A stretch of DNA of 13,885 bases from contig VSOH01000024.1 of NCBI GenBank assembly GCA_009774735.1, forward strand, positions 1 through 13,885, in the 5' to 3' direction. Shown in pieces: positions 8,701-13,885 of the stretch. The position numbers and the translations under genes were made by a program. The notes beneath the pieces were generated by a model. The model had not been told where the DNA came from. It did not search any database and worked only from the letters and a program-made list of their open reading frames with translations. Numbering within the stretch: the first letter of the stretch is position 1; each line of letters opens with the position of its first letter. The DNA is from Clostridiales bacterium (GTDB lineage Bacteria; Bacillota_A; Clostridia; Oscillospirales; Acutalibacteraceae).

Positions 8701-8952
8701 ATCCGGTCTTTCGTGACGGATGATACGTGCAACATATTCAAGATTAAGAGGCTCCATATAAACCTTATCTGCAATGTCGGTATCCGTCATAATTGTAGCA
8801 GGGTTTGAGTTAATGAGTACAACCTCATAGCCCTCTTCCCTGAGTGCAAGACAAGCCTGTGTACCTGAATAGTCAAACTCGGCAGCCTGTCCGATGACAA
8901 TGGGACCTGAGCCTATAACTAATATTTTATGTATATCGGTTCTCTTTGGCAT
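5767..8952 (-). CDS. carB: Carbamoyl phosphate synthetase large chain
   Basis: Uses ammonia from CarA, bicarbonate and two ATP to make carbamoyl phosphate for pyrimidines and arginine. The 1061-residue chain shows the internal duplication expected. The first half begins with GSGPIVIGQAAEFDYSGTQA (14-33) and has the ATP-grasp glycine loop LGGTGGG (174-180). The second half begins near residue 550 with the matching GSGPIRIGQGVEFDYSTVHA and a second ATP-grasp domain. From about residue 930 a methylglyoxal-synthase-like allosteric domain follows, with VINTIDINAG and IRRAAVENN, where UMP inhibits the E. coli enzyme. Its start is one base after the carA stop (TGAtATG) with AAAGGAGG inside carA. No sign of frameshift. 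Confidence 0.98.
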   Translation of the reverse strand: MPKRTDIHKILVIGSGPIVIGQAAEFDYSGTQACLALREEGYEVVLINSNPATIMTDTDIADKVYMEPLNLEYVARIIRHERPDAILPSLGGQTGLNLAVQLAKKGVLEECDVEILGTKFEAIERAEDRELFKELCESLGEPVLPSEIAENLEDGLAAAKRIGFPVVLRPAFTLGGTGGGFADDEDEFVIMMKNALALSPVHQVLVEKSIKGYKEIEYEVMRDANDTAITICNMENIDPVGVHTGDSVVVAPSQTLTNKEYHMLRDSALKIIRELNIEGGCNVQFALDPHSFQYYLIEVNPRVSRSSALASKASGYPIARVSAKISVGMHLDEIPIANTPASFEPTLDYVVTKIARFPFDKFADANNTLNTQMKATGEVMAIGRTMEESLLKAVRSLETGVCHLYSKKFDTYTEDELLAYIKNGTDDRLFAIAQLIRLGVDLIRIYNATKIDMFFLEKFKNIVDFESVLKANNGDIQTLRDAKKIGMSDEYIGSVWGLSQADVFNLRKENNIFPVYKMIDTCASEFDSYVPYFYSTYEEENESIISDKKKIIVLGSGPIRIGQGVEFDYSTVHAIWSIRDAGYEAIIINNNPETVSTDYTTSDKLYFEPLTVEDVMNIITLENPEGIVVSLGGQTAINLAPPLDALGVPIIGTDVAAIDRAENRDSFEKVMEELGIPQPKGLAVTDIEEGVRVAESIGYPVLVRPSFVLGGRAMQIVAGEESLRHYLQTAVEINTEQPVLVDKYIMGKELEVDAICDGTDVFIPGIMEHVERTGVHSGDSISVYPTFSVPQSVKDKILDYTVKLGKAIGIIGLYNIQFIADDNDDVFVIEVNPRSSRTVPFLSKATSTPMAHIATQVILGHSLKEQGITEVYPQEKKRWYVKAPAFSFSKLKGMDTYLSPEMKSTGEAIGYDKSLTRALYKAIQASGLNVANYGTVLVTIANQDKPRALPLIKRFYELGFNIEATEGTAKYLKEHGIRTRVRAKLTLDESDEILMALRQGHIAYVINTIDINAGDSHSDGSEIRRAAVENNVTMFTSLDTVKVLLDVLEEITLGVSTIDAD

Positions 8953-8953
8953 A

Positions 8954-10042
8954 TCAGTCTGCCTCCTTTTCCATTAAATCAATAAATTTATCAAACAGGT
9001 ATGCACTGTCCTGAGGACCGGGTGCACTTTCAGGGTGATACTGGACTGAGAAGATTTTGTTTTCATCGCTCTTAACGCCCTCTGCTGTATCGTCGAGAAG
9101 ATTCAAATGTGTGAGCGTAAGCTCTGTACCTTCAAGTGATTTTGCATCTACTGCATAGGAATGGTTCTGCGAGGTGATTTCAAGCTTGCCTGTTTCAAGA
9201 TTTTTAACAGGGTGATTACCGCCCCTGTGACCGAATTTCATTTTAAAAGTCGTTGCCCCGAGAGCCAGAGAAATCATCTGGTGACCAAGACAGATACCGA
9301 AAATCGGCAGTCTGCCCTTAAGCTCCTTTACAACATCAATTACAGTCTGTACATCCTCAGGGTTACCCGGACCGTTTGAAAGGAACAGACCGTCAGGACG
9401 CATATTCATAATTTCTTCTGCTGTAATATTATATGGCACAACTGTCACATTGCAGCCCTTTTCATTAAGCTTTCTGATAATGTTATGCTTAATTCCGCAG
9501 TCAATTGCAACAACGTCATACTTATGATTCGGTGTTCTTGAATACCAACGCTTTTTACAGCTTACACGTGACACCATATCGGTAGGAATAACATAATCCT
9601 TAACCTTTTTCAACGCTTCCTCATATGGCACATCTGCATTACAGATTAAAATCTTCTGTGAGCCTTCATCACGGATAATTCTTGTAATCATTCTGGTATC
9701 AACACCGCTGATTGCAGGAATGCCGTATTCGTCAAGAACTTCAGAAAGTGTTTTAGTATATCTGAAGTTTGATGGCAAATCGTTATATTCACGAACAATA
9801 AGACCGCCCATTGTCGGCACTCTTGTTTCAAAATCCTCATCGGTAATACCATAGTTACCGATAAGCGGATAGGTCATACAAACCATCTGGTCTGTGTAGC
9901 TTGGGTCAGAAATAATTTCCTGATAGCCGACCATTGAGGTATTGAAAACAAGCTCATTAACCGCCTCTTTGTCTGCACCAAAGCCATAGCCATAAAATTC
10001 CTTACCGTTTTCAAGGACAATTTTTTTATCATATGGTTTCAT
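8954..10042 (-). CDS. carA: Carbamoyl phosphate synthetase small chain (glutaminase)
   Basis: Hydrolyses glutamine and channels ammonia to CarB. It is 362 residues. The N-terminal CarA domain contains NTSMVGYQE (34-42). The C-terminal class I glutamine amidotransferase domain has LSNGPGNP (221-228), the nucleophile Cys251 in GICLGHQ, and His336 and Glu338 in YHPES, so the triad is complete. The ATG at 10040-10042 has GAGGAG upstream, inside pyrC, and the gene overlaps pyrC by 14 nt; a TTG six bases earlier is less likely. It is placed in a pyrimidine operon with no arginine genes nearby, so this copy mainly feeds UMP synthesis as far as the window shows. Confidence 0.97.
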   Translation of the reverse strand: MKPYDKKIVLENGKEFYGYGFGADKEAVNELVFNTSMVGYQEIISDPSYTDQMVCMTYPLIGNYGITDEDFETRVPTMGGLIVREYNDLPSNFRYTKTLSEVLDEYGIPAISGVDTRMITRIIRDEGSQKILICNADVPYEEALKKVKDYVIPTDMVSRVSCKKRWYSRTPNHKYDVVAIDCGIKHNIIRKLNEKGCNVTVVPYNITAEEIMNMRPDGLFLSNGPGNPEDVQTVIDVVKELKGRLPIFGICLGHQMISLALGATTFKMKFGHRGGNHPVKNLETGKLEITSQNHSYAVDAKSLEGTELTLTHLNLLDDTAEGVKSDENKIFSVQYHPESAPGPQDSAYLFDKFIDLMEKEAD

Positions 10043-11303
10043 AAACAATCTCTCCTCTTAATATAGTCAAAAGGTTTTCACCGTAAAGCTCCCATCCTTT
10101 AAAGGGGGTTGCCCTGCCCATTGTAACAAATTTGTCGGGGTCGACAGTCCACTGCTTTTCGGTATCAAGCATACAGAGATTTGCAGGCGCACCCACAGCA
10201 ATTCTGCCGCCCTCTATACCAAAAATTTCTCTTGGCTTAACCGACATCATTTCAACAAGCTTTTCAAATGTAATAATTCCTGTTTTTACAAGTTTAGTAT
10301 ACAGCACTGCAAAGGCAGTTTCAAGTCCTACAACACCCATTGCTGATTTTTCAAGACCTTTGTCTTTTTCTTCAGCAGAATGCGGAGCGTGATCAGTAGC
10401 AATAACATCAACAGTTCCATCAAGTACACCATCAATAAGTGCCTGCCTGTCCTCTGCAGACCTGAGCGGAGGATTCATTTTAAATCTGCCGTCCTCCTGC
10501 AAATCCATATCACACATGGTAAGGTAATGTGGTCCTGTTTCGCAGGTTACCTTAACGCCCCTTGCCTTTGCACGGCGAATAATATCAACACTTTCCTTTG
10601 CTGAAATATGGCACACATGATACTGACAGCCTGTCTTTTCAGCAAGCAGACAATCTCGTTCAATCTGTGCCCACTCGCTTTCAGAGCAAATACCCTTGTG
10701 ATTATGAAGCCGTGCATACTCACCATCGTGGATATAACCGCCCTTAAGCAAGTCATTCACCTCACAATGGGCAGAAATTATTTTGCCGAGCTTTGCACAT
10801 TCTTTCATTGCCTGCTCCATAAGTGCATCAGTCTGCACACCCGTTCCGTCATCACTGAAGCCGACCGCAATCTTTGCCATCGATTTAAAATCAACAATCT
10901 CTCCGACACCCTTGCGACCCTTTGTGATTGTACCGAACGGCAGCACATCAATAACAGCATCTCTTTCGATGATGTCAGTCTGCACCTTCAGATTTTCTGC
11001 ACAGTCAGGTGCAGGATTCAGATTCGGCATTGTGCAAAGCACATTATAACCTGCTCTTGCACCGGCTGCTGAGCCTGATTTTATAGTTTCCTTATAAGAA
11101 AAACCGGGCTCTCTAAGATGTGTGTGAACATCTACGAAACCCGGAATTAAGAAATACTTCCCCATAGCGTCAATAATGCGGTCAATATTACCAAAGGAAA
11201 TAGAAACACCAAGGCTGTGGATTAGTCCGTCCTTGATAAGAACACTTGACTTTTTGAATTTACCGTCAATATAACATATTGCATCTTTTATCAGCAAAGT
11301 CAT
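10029..11303 (-). CDS. pyrC: Dihydroorotase (type I)
   Basis: Cyclises N-carbamoyl-aspartate to dihydroorotate. At 424 residues it matches the longer type I dihydroorotases of Bacillus and Aquifex rather than the roughly 350-residue E. coli type. Zinc-site residues are visible: His60 and His62 in DVHTHLREPG, the Asp pair 151/152 in FSDDGTG, His179 in SAHCE, His232 in CHISA, and Asp304 in ATDHAPH. As first gene of the operon it starts with ATG at 11301-11303, about 30 nt from the predicted transcription start, with AGGAAAGGG as ribosome binding site. Confidence 0.96.
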   Translation of the reverse strand: MTLLIKDAICYIDGKFKKSSVLIKDGLIHSLGVSISFGNIDRIIDAMGKYFLIPGFVDVHTHLREPGFSYKETIKSGSAAGARAGYNVLCTMPNLNPAPDCAENLKVQTDIIERDAVIDVLPFGTITKGRKGVGEIVDFKSMAKIAVGFSDDGTGVQTDALMEQAMKECAKLGKIISAHCEVNDLLKGGYIHDGEYARLHNHKGICSESEWAQIERDCLLAEKTGCQYHVCHISAKESVDIIRRAKARGVKVTCETGPHYLTMCDMDLQEDGRFKMNPPLRSAEDRQALIDGVLDGTVDVIATDHAPHSAEEKDKGLEKSAMGVVGLETAFAVLYTKLVKTGIITFEKLVEMMSVKPREIFGIEGGRIAVGAPANLCMLDTEKQWTVDPDKFVTMGRATPFKGWELYGENLLTILRGEIVYETI

Positions 11304-11321
11304 AAGTTCAACCCTTTCCTA

Positions 11322-11380
11322 CATATTTTTATCTCATACATTATAATATATCGACACATTTAAGTCAACATAAAAATATG
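11322..11380. repeat. Perfect 11-bp inverted repeat bracketing the pyr promoter (candidate operator pair)
   Basis: CATATTTTTAT at 11322-11332 and its exact reverse complement ATAAAAATATG at 11370-11380, centres 48 bp apart. One arm abuts the upstream side of the pyr -35; the other begins at about the predicted start of transcription. The upstream arm also lies between the pyr and GH4 -35 boxes. It could bind a regulator, such as the TetR protein of this operon. The arms are AT-rich, so chance is not excluded. Confidence 0.4.
11340..11368 (-). promoter_or_regulatory. Consensus sigma-A promoter of the pyr operon
   Basis: On the minus strand TTGACT (11363-11368), exactly 17 bp, then a perfect TATAAT (11340-11345). 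Transcription should start near 11332-11334, leaving about 30 nt before the pyrC ATG. No attenuator or PyrR binding loop fits in that leader. This is the best-matching promoter seen in the window. Confidence 0.85.
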
Positions 11381-11391
11381 CTTATTATCTA

Positions 11392-11420
11392 TTTACTTTA
11401 AAGGAATTTTATGTAATAAT
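11392..11420 (+). promoter_or_regulatory. Probable promoter of the GH4-PfkB unit
   Basis: TTTACT (11392-11397), a 17-bp spacer and AATAAT (11415-11420), with TGT directly before it as an extended -10. The predicted start lies about 25-30 nt before the GH4 ATG. It is weaker than the divergent pyr promoter, and the two -35 boxes are about 23 bp apart. Confidence 0.5.
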
Positions 11421-11453
11421 AATGATGAATTTTTTCATAAAGGGTGGGATAAA

Positions 11454-12818
11454 ATGAAGCTGACTGTTATCGGCGGAGGCGGTGTGCGCTCTATGTTTTT
11501 AGCAAAGAGTATTGCACAAAAAGCCGAGGCTTTAAATATTGACGAACTGGTTTTTATGGACAATGATGAAAAGAAACTTAATATTTACGGCAAAATGGCA
11601 AAAAAGGTTTCAAATCTGCTGTACAGCAAACTGAACTTTATACTTACAGCAGACCCTGAAGAGGCTGTAAAAAACGCCGATTACGTTATCACCACAATAA
11701 GAGTCGGCGGCGATGAAATGAGAGTACAGGATGAAAGAATTGCTCTCAGCCTCGGTCTTTTAGGACAGGAAACAACAGGTGCTGCCGGACTGAGCTTTGC
11801 AATGCGTTCGGTATCGGCACTTGCAGAATACTGCGAACTGATAAAAAAATATGCGAAACCAAACTGTAAGGTATTCAATTTTACAAATCCTGCCGGTGTT
11901 GTAAGCCAGACACTCAGGGATATGGGCTATGATTTTACTTACGGAATATGTGACGCACCGTCAGGCATGCTGCGCTCATTTGAAAAACTTTATTCTGCCG
12001 AGGAATGCAGTGCAAAGGGCGAGGTTTACGGTCTTAATCATTTATCATACTTCAAATCAATCACACTTAACGGCAGAGAAATTATGGATGAGCTCATCGA
12101 AAACGATGAGGCTTATGAAAAAACCGATATGAGATATTTTGAAAAGTCACTGCTGAAGGAAAGAGGCGGAATACTCAATGAATATCTCTACTATTTTTAC
12201 TATCGTGAAAAAGCTGTTGAAAACATTCTGAACGCAAAACAGACCCGAGGCGAGCAGATTTGTGAAATCAACAGAAAAATGACAGAGGCACTCAGCAAAA
12301 TTGATATAGACAATAACTTTGACGAAGCGTTTAAAATATTTGAATACTGGTATGGTATTCGTGAAAATAATTATATGGCAAGCGAAACAGGTGTTAAAAG
12401 GCAGGAGCCGTGGCACTTTAATATTTACCAGAAGGATTTTGGCGGCTATGCAGCAGTTGCTCTCAATTTTATTGAAATAGCACAGAGTCAGACACAGGAC
12501 AGCATGATTCTTTGTGTTCCAAACAACGGTGCAATCAAGGAACTTAAAGATACCGATGTTATTGAGGTAACCTGTGATATAACAGAAAACGGCGCTGTTC
12601 CTCATAAATTTGATAATCTTGATGCACAAAACATTGAGCTTATCAGACGGGTTAAAATTTATGAAAGACTTGCAAGCAAGGCAATCAGGGAGAAATCCAT
12701 TCGGTGTGCCGTTGAAGCACTGACACTTCACCCGCTTGTCAACAGCTATTCACTGGCTAAAAAGCTCGTAAACGAATATTTGGAATTAAACAAAAAATAT
12801 ACAGGAGATTGGAAATAA
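11454..12818 (+). CDS. Glycoside hydrolase family 4, NAD-dependent (phospho)glycosidase
   Basis: GH4 enzymes cleave glycosides, often 6-phosphorylated ones, by an NAD+ and Mn2+ dependent oxidation-elimination route. The 454 residues show the N-terminal Rossmann loop VIGGGGVRS (5-13), TIRVGG (81-86), GLLGQETTG (101-109), NFTNPAG (142-148), GICDAP (164-169) and GLNHL (193-197), with Cys166 and His196 as probable metal ligands. YLYYFY (244-249) is in the usual region of the catalytic tyrosine, and the closing GGYAAVALN and PNNGAI are typical of the family. As I recall, the residue after the cysteine tracks specificity: Asp in 6-phospho-alpha-glucosidases, Asn in 6-phospho-beta-glucosidases. Here it is Asp167, but the rest does not look like a classical GlvA, so substrate stays open. 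Ribosome binding site AAGGGTGG precedes the ATG. It is coupled to a sugar kinase; no PTS gene is visible. Confidence 0.9.
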   Translation: MKLTVIGGGGVRSMFLAKSIAQKAEALNIDELVFMDNDEKKLNIYGKMAKKVSNLLYSKLNFILTADPEEAVKNADYVITTIRVGGDEMRVQDERIALSLGLLGQETTGAAGLSFAMRSVSALAEYCELIKKYAKPNCKVFNFTNPAGVVSQTLRDMGYDFTYGICDAPSGMLRSFEKLYSAEECSAKGEVYGLNHLSYFKSITLNGREIMDELIENDEAYEKTDMRYFEKSLLKERGGILNEYLYYFYYREKAVENILNAKQTRGEQICEINRKMTEALSKIDIDNNFDEAFKIFEYWYGIRENNYMASETGVKRQEPWHFNIYQKDFGGYAAVALNFIEIAQSQTQDSMILCVPNNGAIKELKDTDVIEVTCDITENGAVPHKFDNLDAQNIELIRRVKIYERLASKAIREKSIRCAVEALTLHPLVNSYSLAKKLVNEYLELNKKYTGDWK

Positions 12819-13723
12819 TGGCATTTATAGCAGGAGCAGGTGCAACCAATGTTGATTTACTTTATCAGGGCTTTGACAGGCTTGCAGGTGTAGGTGAGGA
12901 GCTTTACTGCAAGGACTTTTCACTGCAGCTTGGCGGAGGACTGCCGGCAACTCTGATTAATCTCGGCAGACTCGGCATCAGCACAAAAATTGCGACAGAG
13001 CTTGGCAATGATATTTTTTCTAACTTTGCCAAAGAGAAATTTACACAGAATGGAGTTAATCCAACAAATCTTTACAGCGGCGAAGGTATACCGCTCAATA
13101 TTACTTCGGCAATAATTCTTCCAAAGGACAGAACCTTCTATACATACGGCAAAGGCAATATTGAGCCTGATGATAAAGCACTTGAAACCTTTTACAGTAT
13201 CGCAAGGGGCAGTAAAATATGTATGATGCAGCTCGGCGGCTTTTTACCTGTTTACAAAAAGCTTAAAGAAGAAGGCACAATTCTTGTGCTGGATACAGGC
13301 TGGGATGACGAAATGAGTATTAAAAAACACCGTGATTATCTTGAACTCGCCGACTACTACACACCCAACCGGAAAGAGGCTATGAAAATAACCGGTAGCG
13401 ATACGCCCGAGGATGCAGCACATGCACTGAAACAATACTTTGAGAAGGTGGTTGTTAAGGTAGATGCTGACGGCTGCATAGGAATTGACGGAGATGAGGA
13501 ATTTTTCGTACCGAGTATTGAGGAATTTGTAAATGTTGACAGCACAGGAGCAGGTGATGCATTCCTTGCAGGCTTTATGTATGGATTATTTTATGATTAC
13601 AGCTTAAAGGACTGCATAAAATTCGGTAATGTTACAGGCGGTAAGGCAGTAACAGCGGTTGGAGCTCTCAGCGGCTATGTATCAGAAAAGGAACTTTTTG
13701 AATACAAAAAAACACTTGACTAA
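12818..13723 (+). CDS. PfkB/ribokinase-family carbohydrate kinase
   Basis: ATP-dependent kinase of a sugar or related small molecule. The 301 residues contain the first PfkB signature region GGGLPATLINLGRLG (39-53) and the second, DSTGAGDAF (241-249), with catalytic base Asp247 and the GAGD anion hole. NRKEA, just after YTP in the middle of the chain, is the usual N-x-x-E element. The ATG at 12818-12820 overlaps the GH4 stop by one base (TAATG) and has AGGAGA at good spacing; a TTG nine bases earlier is less likely. Coupling implies both proteins serve one sugar pathway, perhaps phosphorylating the monosaccharide released by the GH4 enzyme. Fructokinase-like or other PfkB specificity cannot be decided from sequence. 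Confidence 0.92.
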   Translation: MAFIAGAGATNVDLLYQGFDRLAGVGEELYCKDFSLQLGGGLPATLINLGRLGISTKIATELGNDIFSNFAKEKFTQNGVNPTNLYSGEGIPLNITSAIILPKDRTFYTYGKGNIEPDDKALETFYSIARGSKICMMQLGGFLPVYKKLKEEGTILVLDTGWDDEMSIKKHRDYLELADYYTPNRKEAMKITGSDTPEDAAHALKQYFEKVVVKVDADGCIGIDGDEEFFVPSIEEFVNVDSTGAGDAFLAGFMYGLFYDYSLKDCIKFGNVTGGKAVTAVGALSGYVSEKELFEYKKTLD

Positions 13724-13736
13724 ATATGAATATTAT

Positions 13737-13764
13737 AAACAAAAACGTCATCAGAAACTGATGA
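13737..13764 (-). terminator. Terminator-like hairpin for a leftward transcript entering from the right edge
   Basis: TCATCAG (13748-13754), loop AAA, CTGATGA (13758-13764) form a 7-bp stem. On the minus strand it is followed by CG then TTTTTGTTT (13747-13738). On the plus strand no T-run follows, so it does not look like a terminator for the kinase gene. It implies a gene or transcript reading leftwards from beyond 13885. Confidence 0.5.
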
Positions 13765-13810
13765 TGTCAGCGTGTAGAAAAAGTTAGACTACAAATTCTA
13801 CACGCTGGCA
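13765..13810. repeat. Long inverted repeat (15-bp stem) near the right edge
   Basis: Arms 13765-13779 and 13796-13810 pair over 15 bp with one T-G wobble; the 11-bp core is CAGCGTGTAGA with its exact reverse complement. The loop is 16 nt. It is unlike the surrounding AT-rich spacer. With the adjacent 7-bp hairpin it forms a double structure. It could be part of a composite terminator on the minus strand or the end of a repeat or mobile element. Confidence 0.6.
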
Positions 13811-13885
13811 GATGTTGAGAAATGGAGCTGAATTTTGTATTTTGCGAGGATTACTGTACGATGGTACTGTTTCCGAGCAAAAGGC
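13784..13885 (-). other. Unidentified open stretch at right edge, minus strand (33 codons to a stop)
   Basis: Reading leftwards from the window edge, 33 codons are open and end at TAA (13784-13786), the last residues being NICQRVEFVV. The opposite strand is also open from an ATG at 13812 to the edge (24 codons, MLRNGAEFCILRGLLYDGTV), but that ATG has no ribosome binding site. I do not recognise a domain in either. The minus reading fits the leftward terminator at 13737-13764. It may be the tail of a small gene or simply part of a dispersed repeat; treat as unresolved. Confidence 0.25.

Noticed and set aside
10608..11072. A 154-codon plus-strand open frame opposite pyrC, and a similar 194-codon minus-strand frame at 12147-12731 opposite the GH4 gene
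   Set aside because: Both lie wholly inside well-supported genes on the other strand, lack convincing ribosome binding sites and show no family features; they are shadows of codon usage.
11319..11324. An AUG-UAG start-stop pair in the pyr leader as a regulatory minimal upstream frame
   Set aside because: There is no ribosome binding site before it, it lies within the inverted-repeat arm, and a six-base match in AT-rich DNA is expected by chance.
13765..13810. The long hairpin as the terminator of the GH4-PfkB unit
   Set aside because: No T-run follows on the plus strand; the only T-run in the area follows the smaller hairpin on the minus strand.
1..13885. CRISPR array, tRNA or rRNA genes, or an insertion sequence with a transposase
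   Set aside because: No regularly spaced repeats, no tRNA- or rRNA-like stretch and no transposase frame was seen; nearly all of the window is accounted for by coding sequence.

Overview
The window is AT-rich, compact DNA with strong AGGAGG-type ribosome binding sites. Its gene content is typical of low-GC Bacillota, class Clostridia: class 1B PyrD/PyrK dihydroorotate dehydrogenase, linked PyrB and PyrI, and a DhaS-like TetR regulator. A gut member of the Oscillospirales (Ruminococcus-like) is plausible, but that is inference from style and content and not from a marker gene.

Layout. (1) Bases 1-616, minus strand: uracil phosphoribosyltransferase (upp), cut by the left edge, with its own promoter at 650-678. 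(2) Bases 757-11368, minus strand: one long pyrimidine operon. It reads from a consensus promoter at 11340-11368 through pyrC, carA, carB, pyrK, pyrD, pyrF, pyrE, pyrB, pyrI and a TetR-family regulator, and ends at a strong intrinsic terminator at 757-800. Junctions are very tight, from a 14-nt overlap to a 20-nt gap. (3) Bases 11304-11453: a 150-bp divergent promoter region. (4) Bases 11454-13723, plus strand: a two-gene unit of a glycoside hydrolase family 4 enzyme and a PfkB-family sugar kinase, joined by a TAATG overlap. (5) Bases 13724-13885: hairpins, a terminator-like element pointing leftwards, and DNA open in both directions that may be the edge of a repeat or mobile element.

How the genes work together. 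CarA/CarB make carbamoyl phosphate, PyrB/PyrI make carbamoyl aspartate, PyrC closes it to dihydroorotate, PyrD/PyrK oxidise that to orotate with NAD+, PyrE adds PRPP and PyrF decarboxylates to UMP. Every enzyme of de novo UMP synthesis is present on one predicted transcript, with salvage (upp) next door. Product control can be expected at protein level: the CarB C-terminal domain (UMP-type effector site) and PyrI (CTP/UTP site).

Most worth a second look is how this operon is regulated. The predicted leader is only about 30 nt, too short for a PyrR-type attenuator, and no pyrR is present. Instead a TetR-family protein is the last gene of the operon, and a perfect 11-bp inverted repeat brackets the pyr promoter. 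That suggests an undescribed TetR-type pyrimidine regulator, which is a hypothesis and not a demonstrated fact. A second point of interest is the GH4/PfkB pair, whose substrate cannot be read from the sequence.
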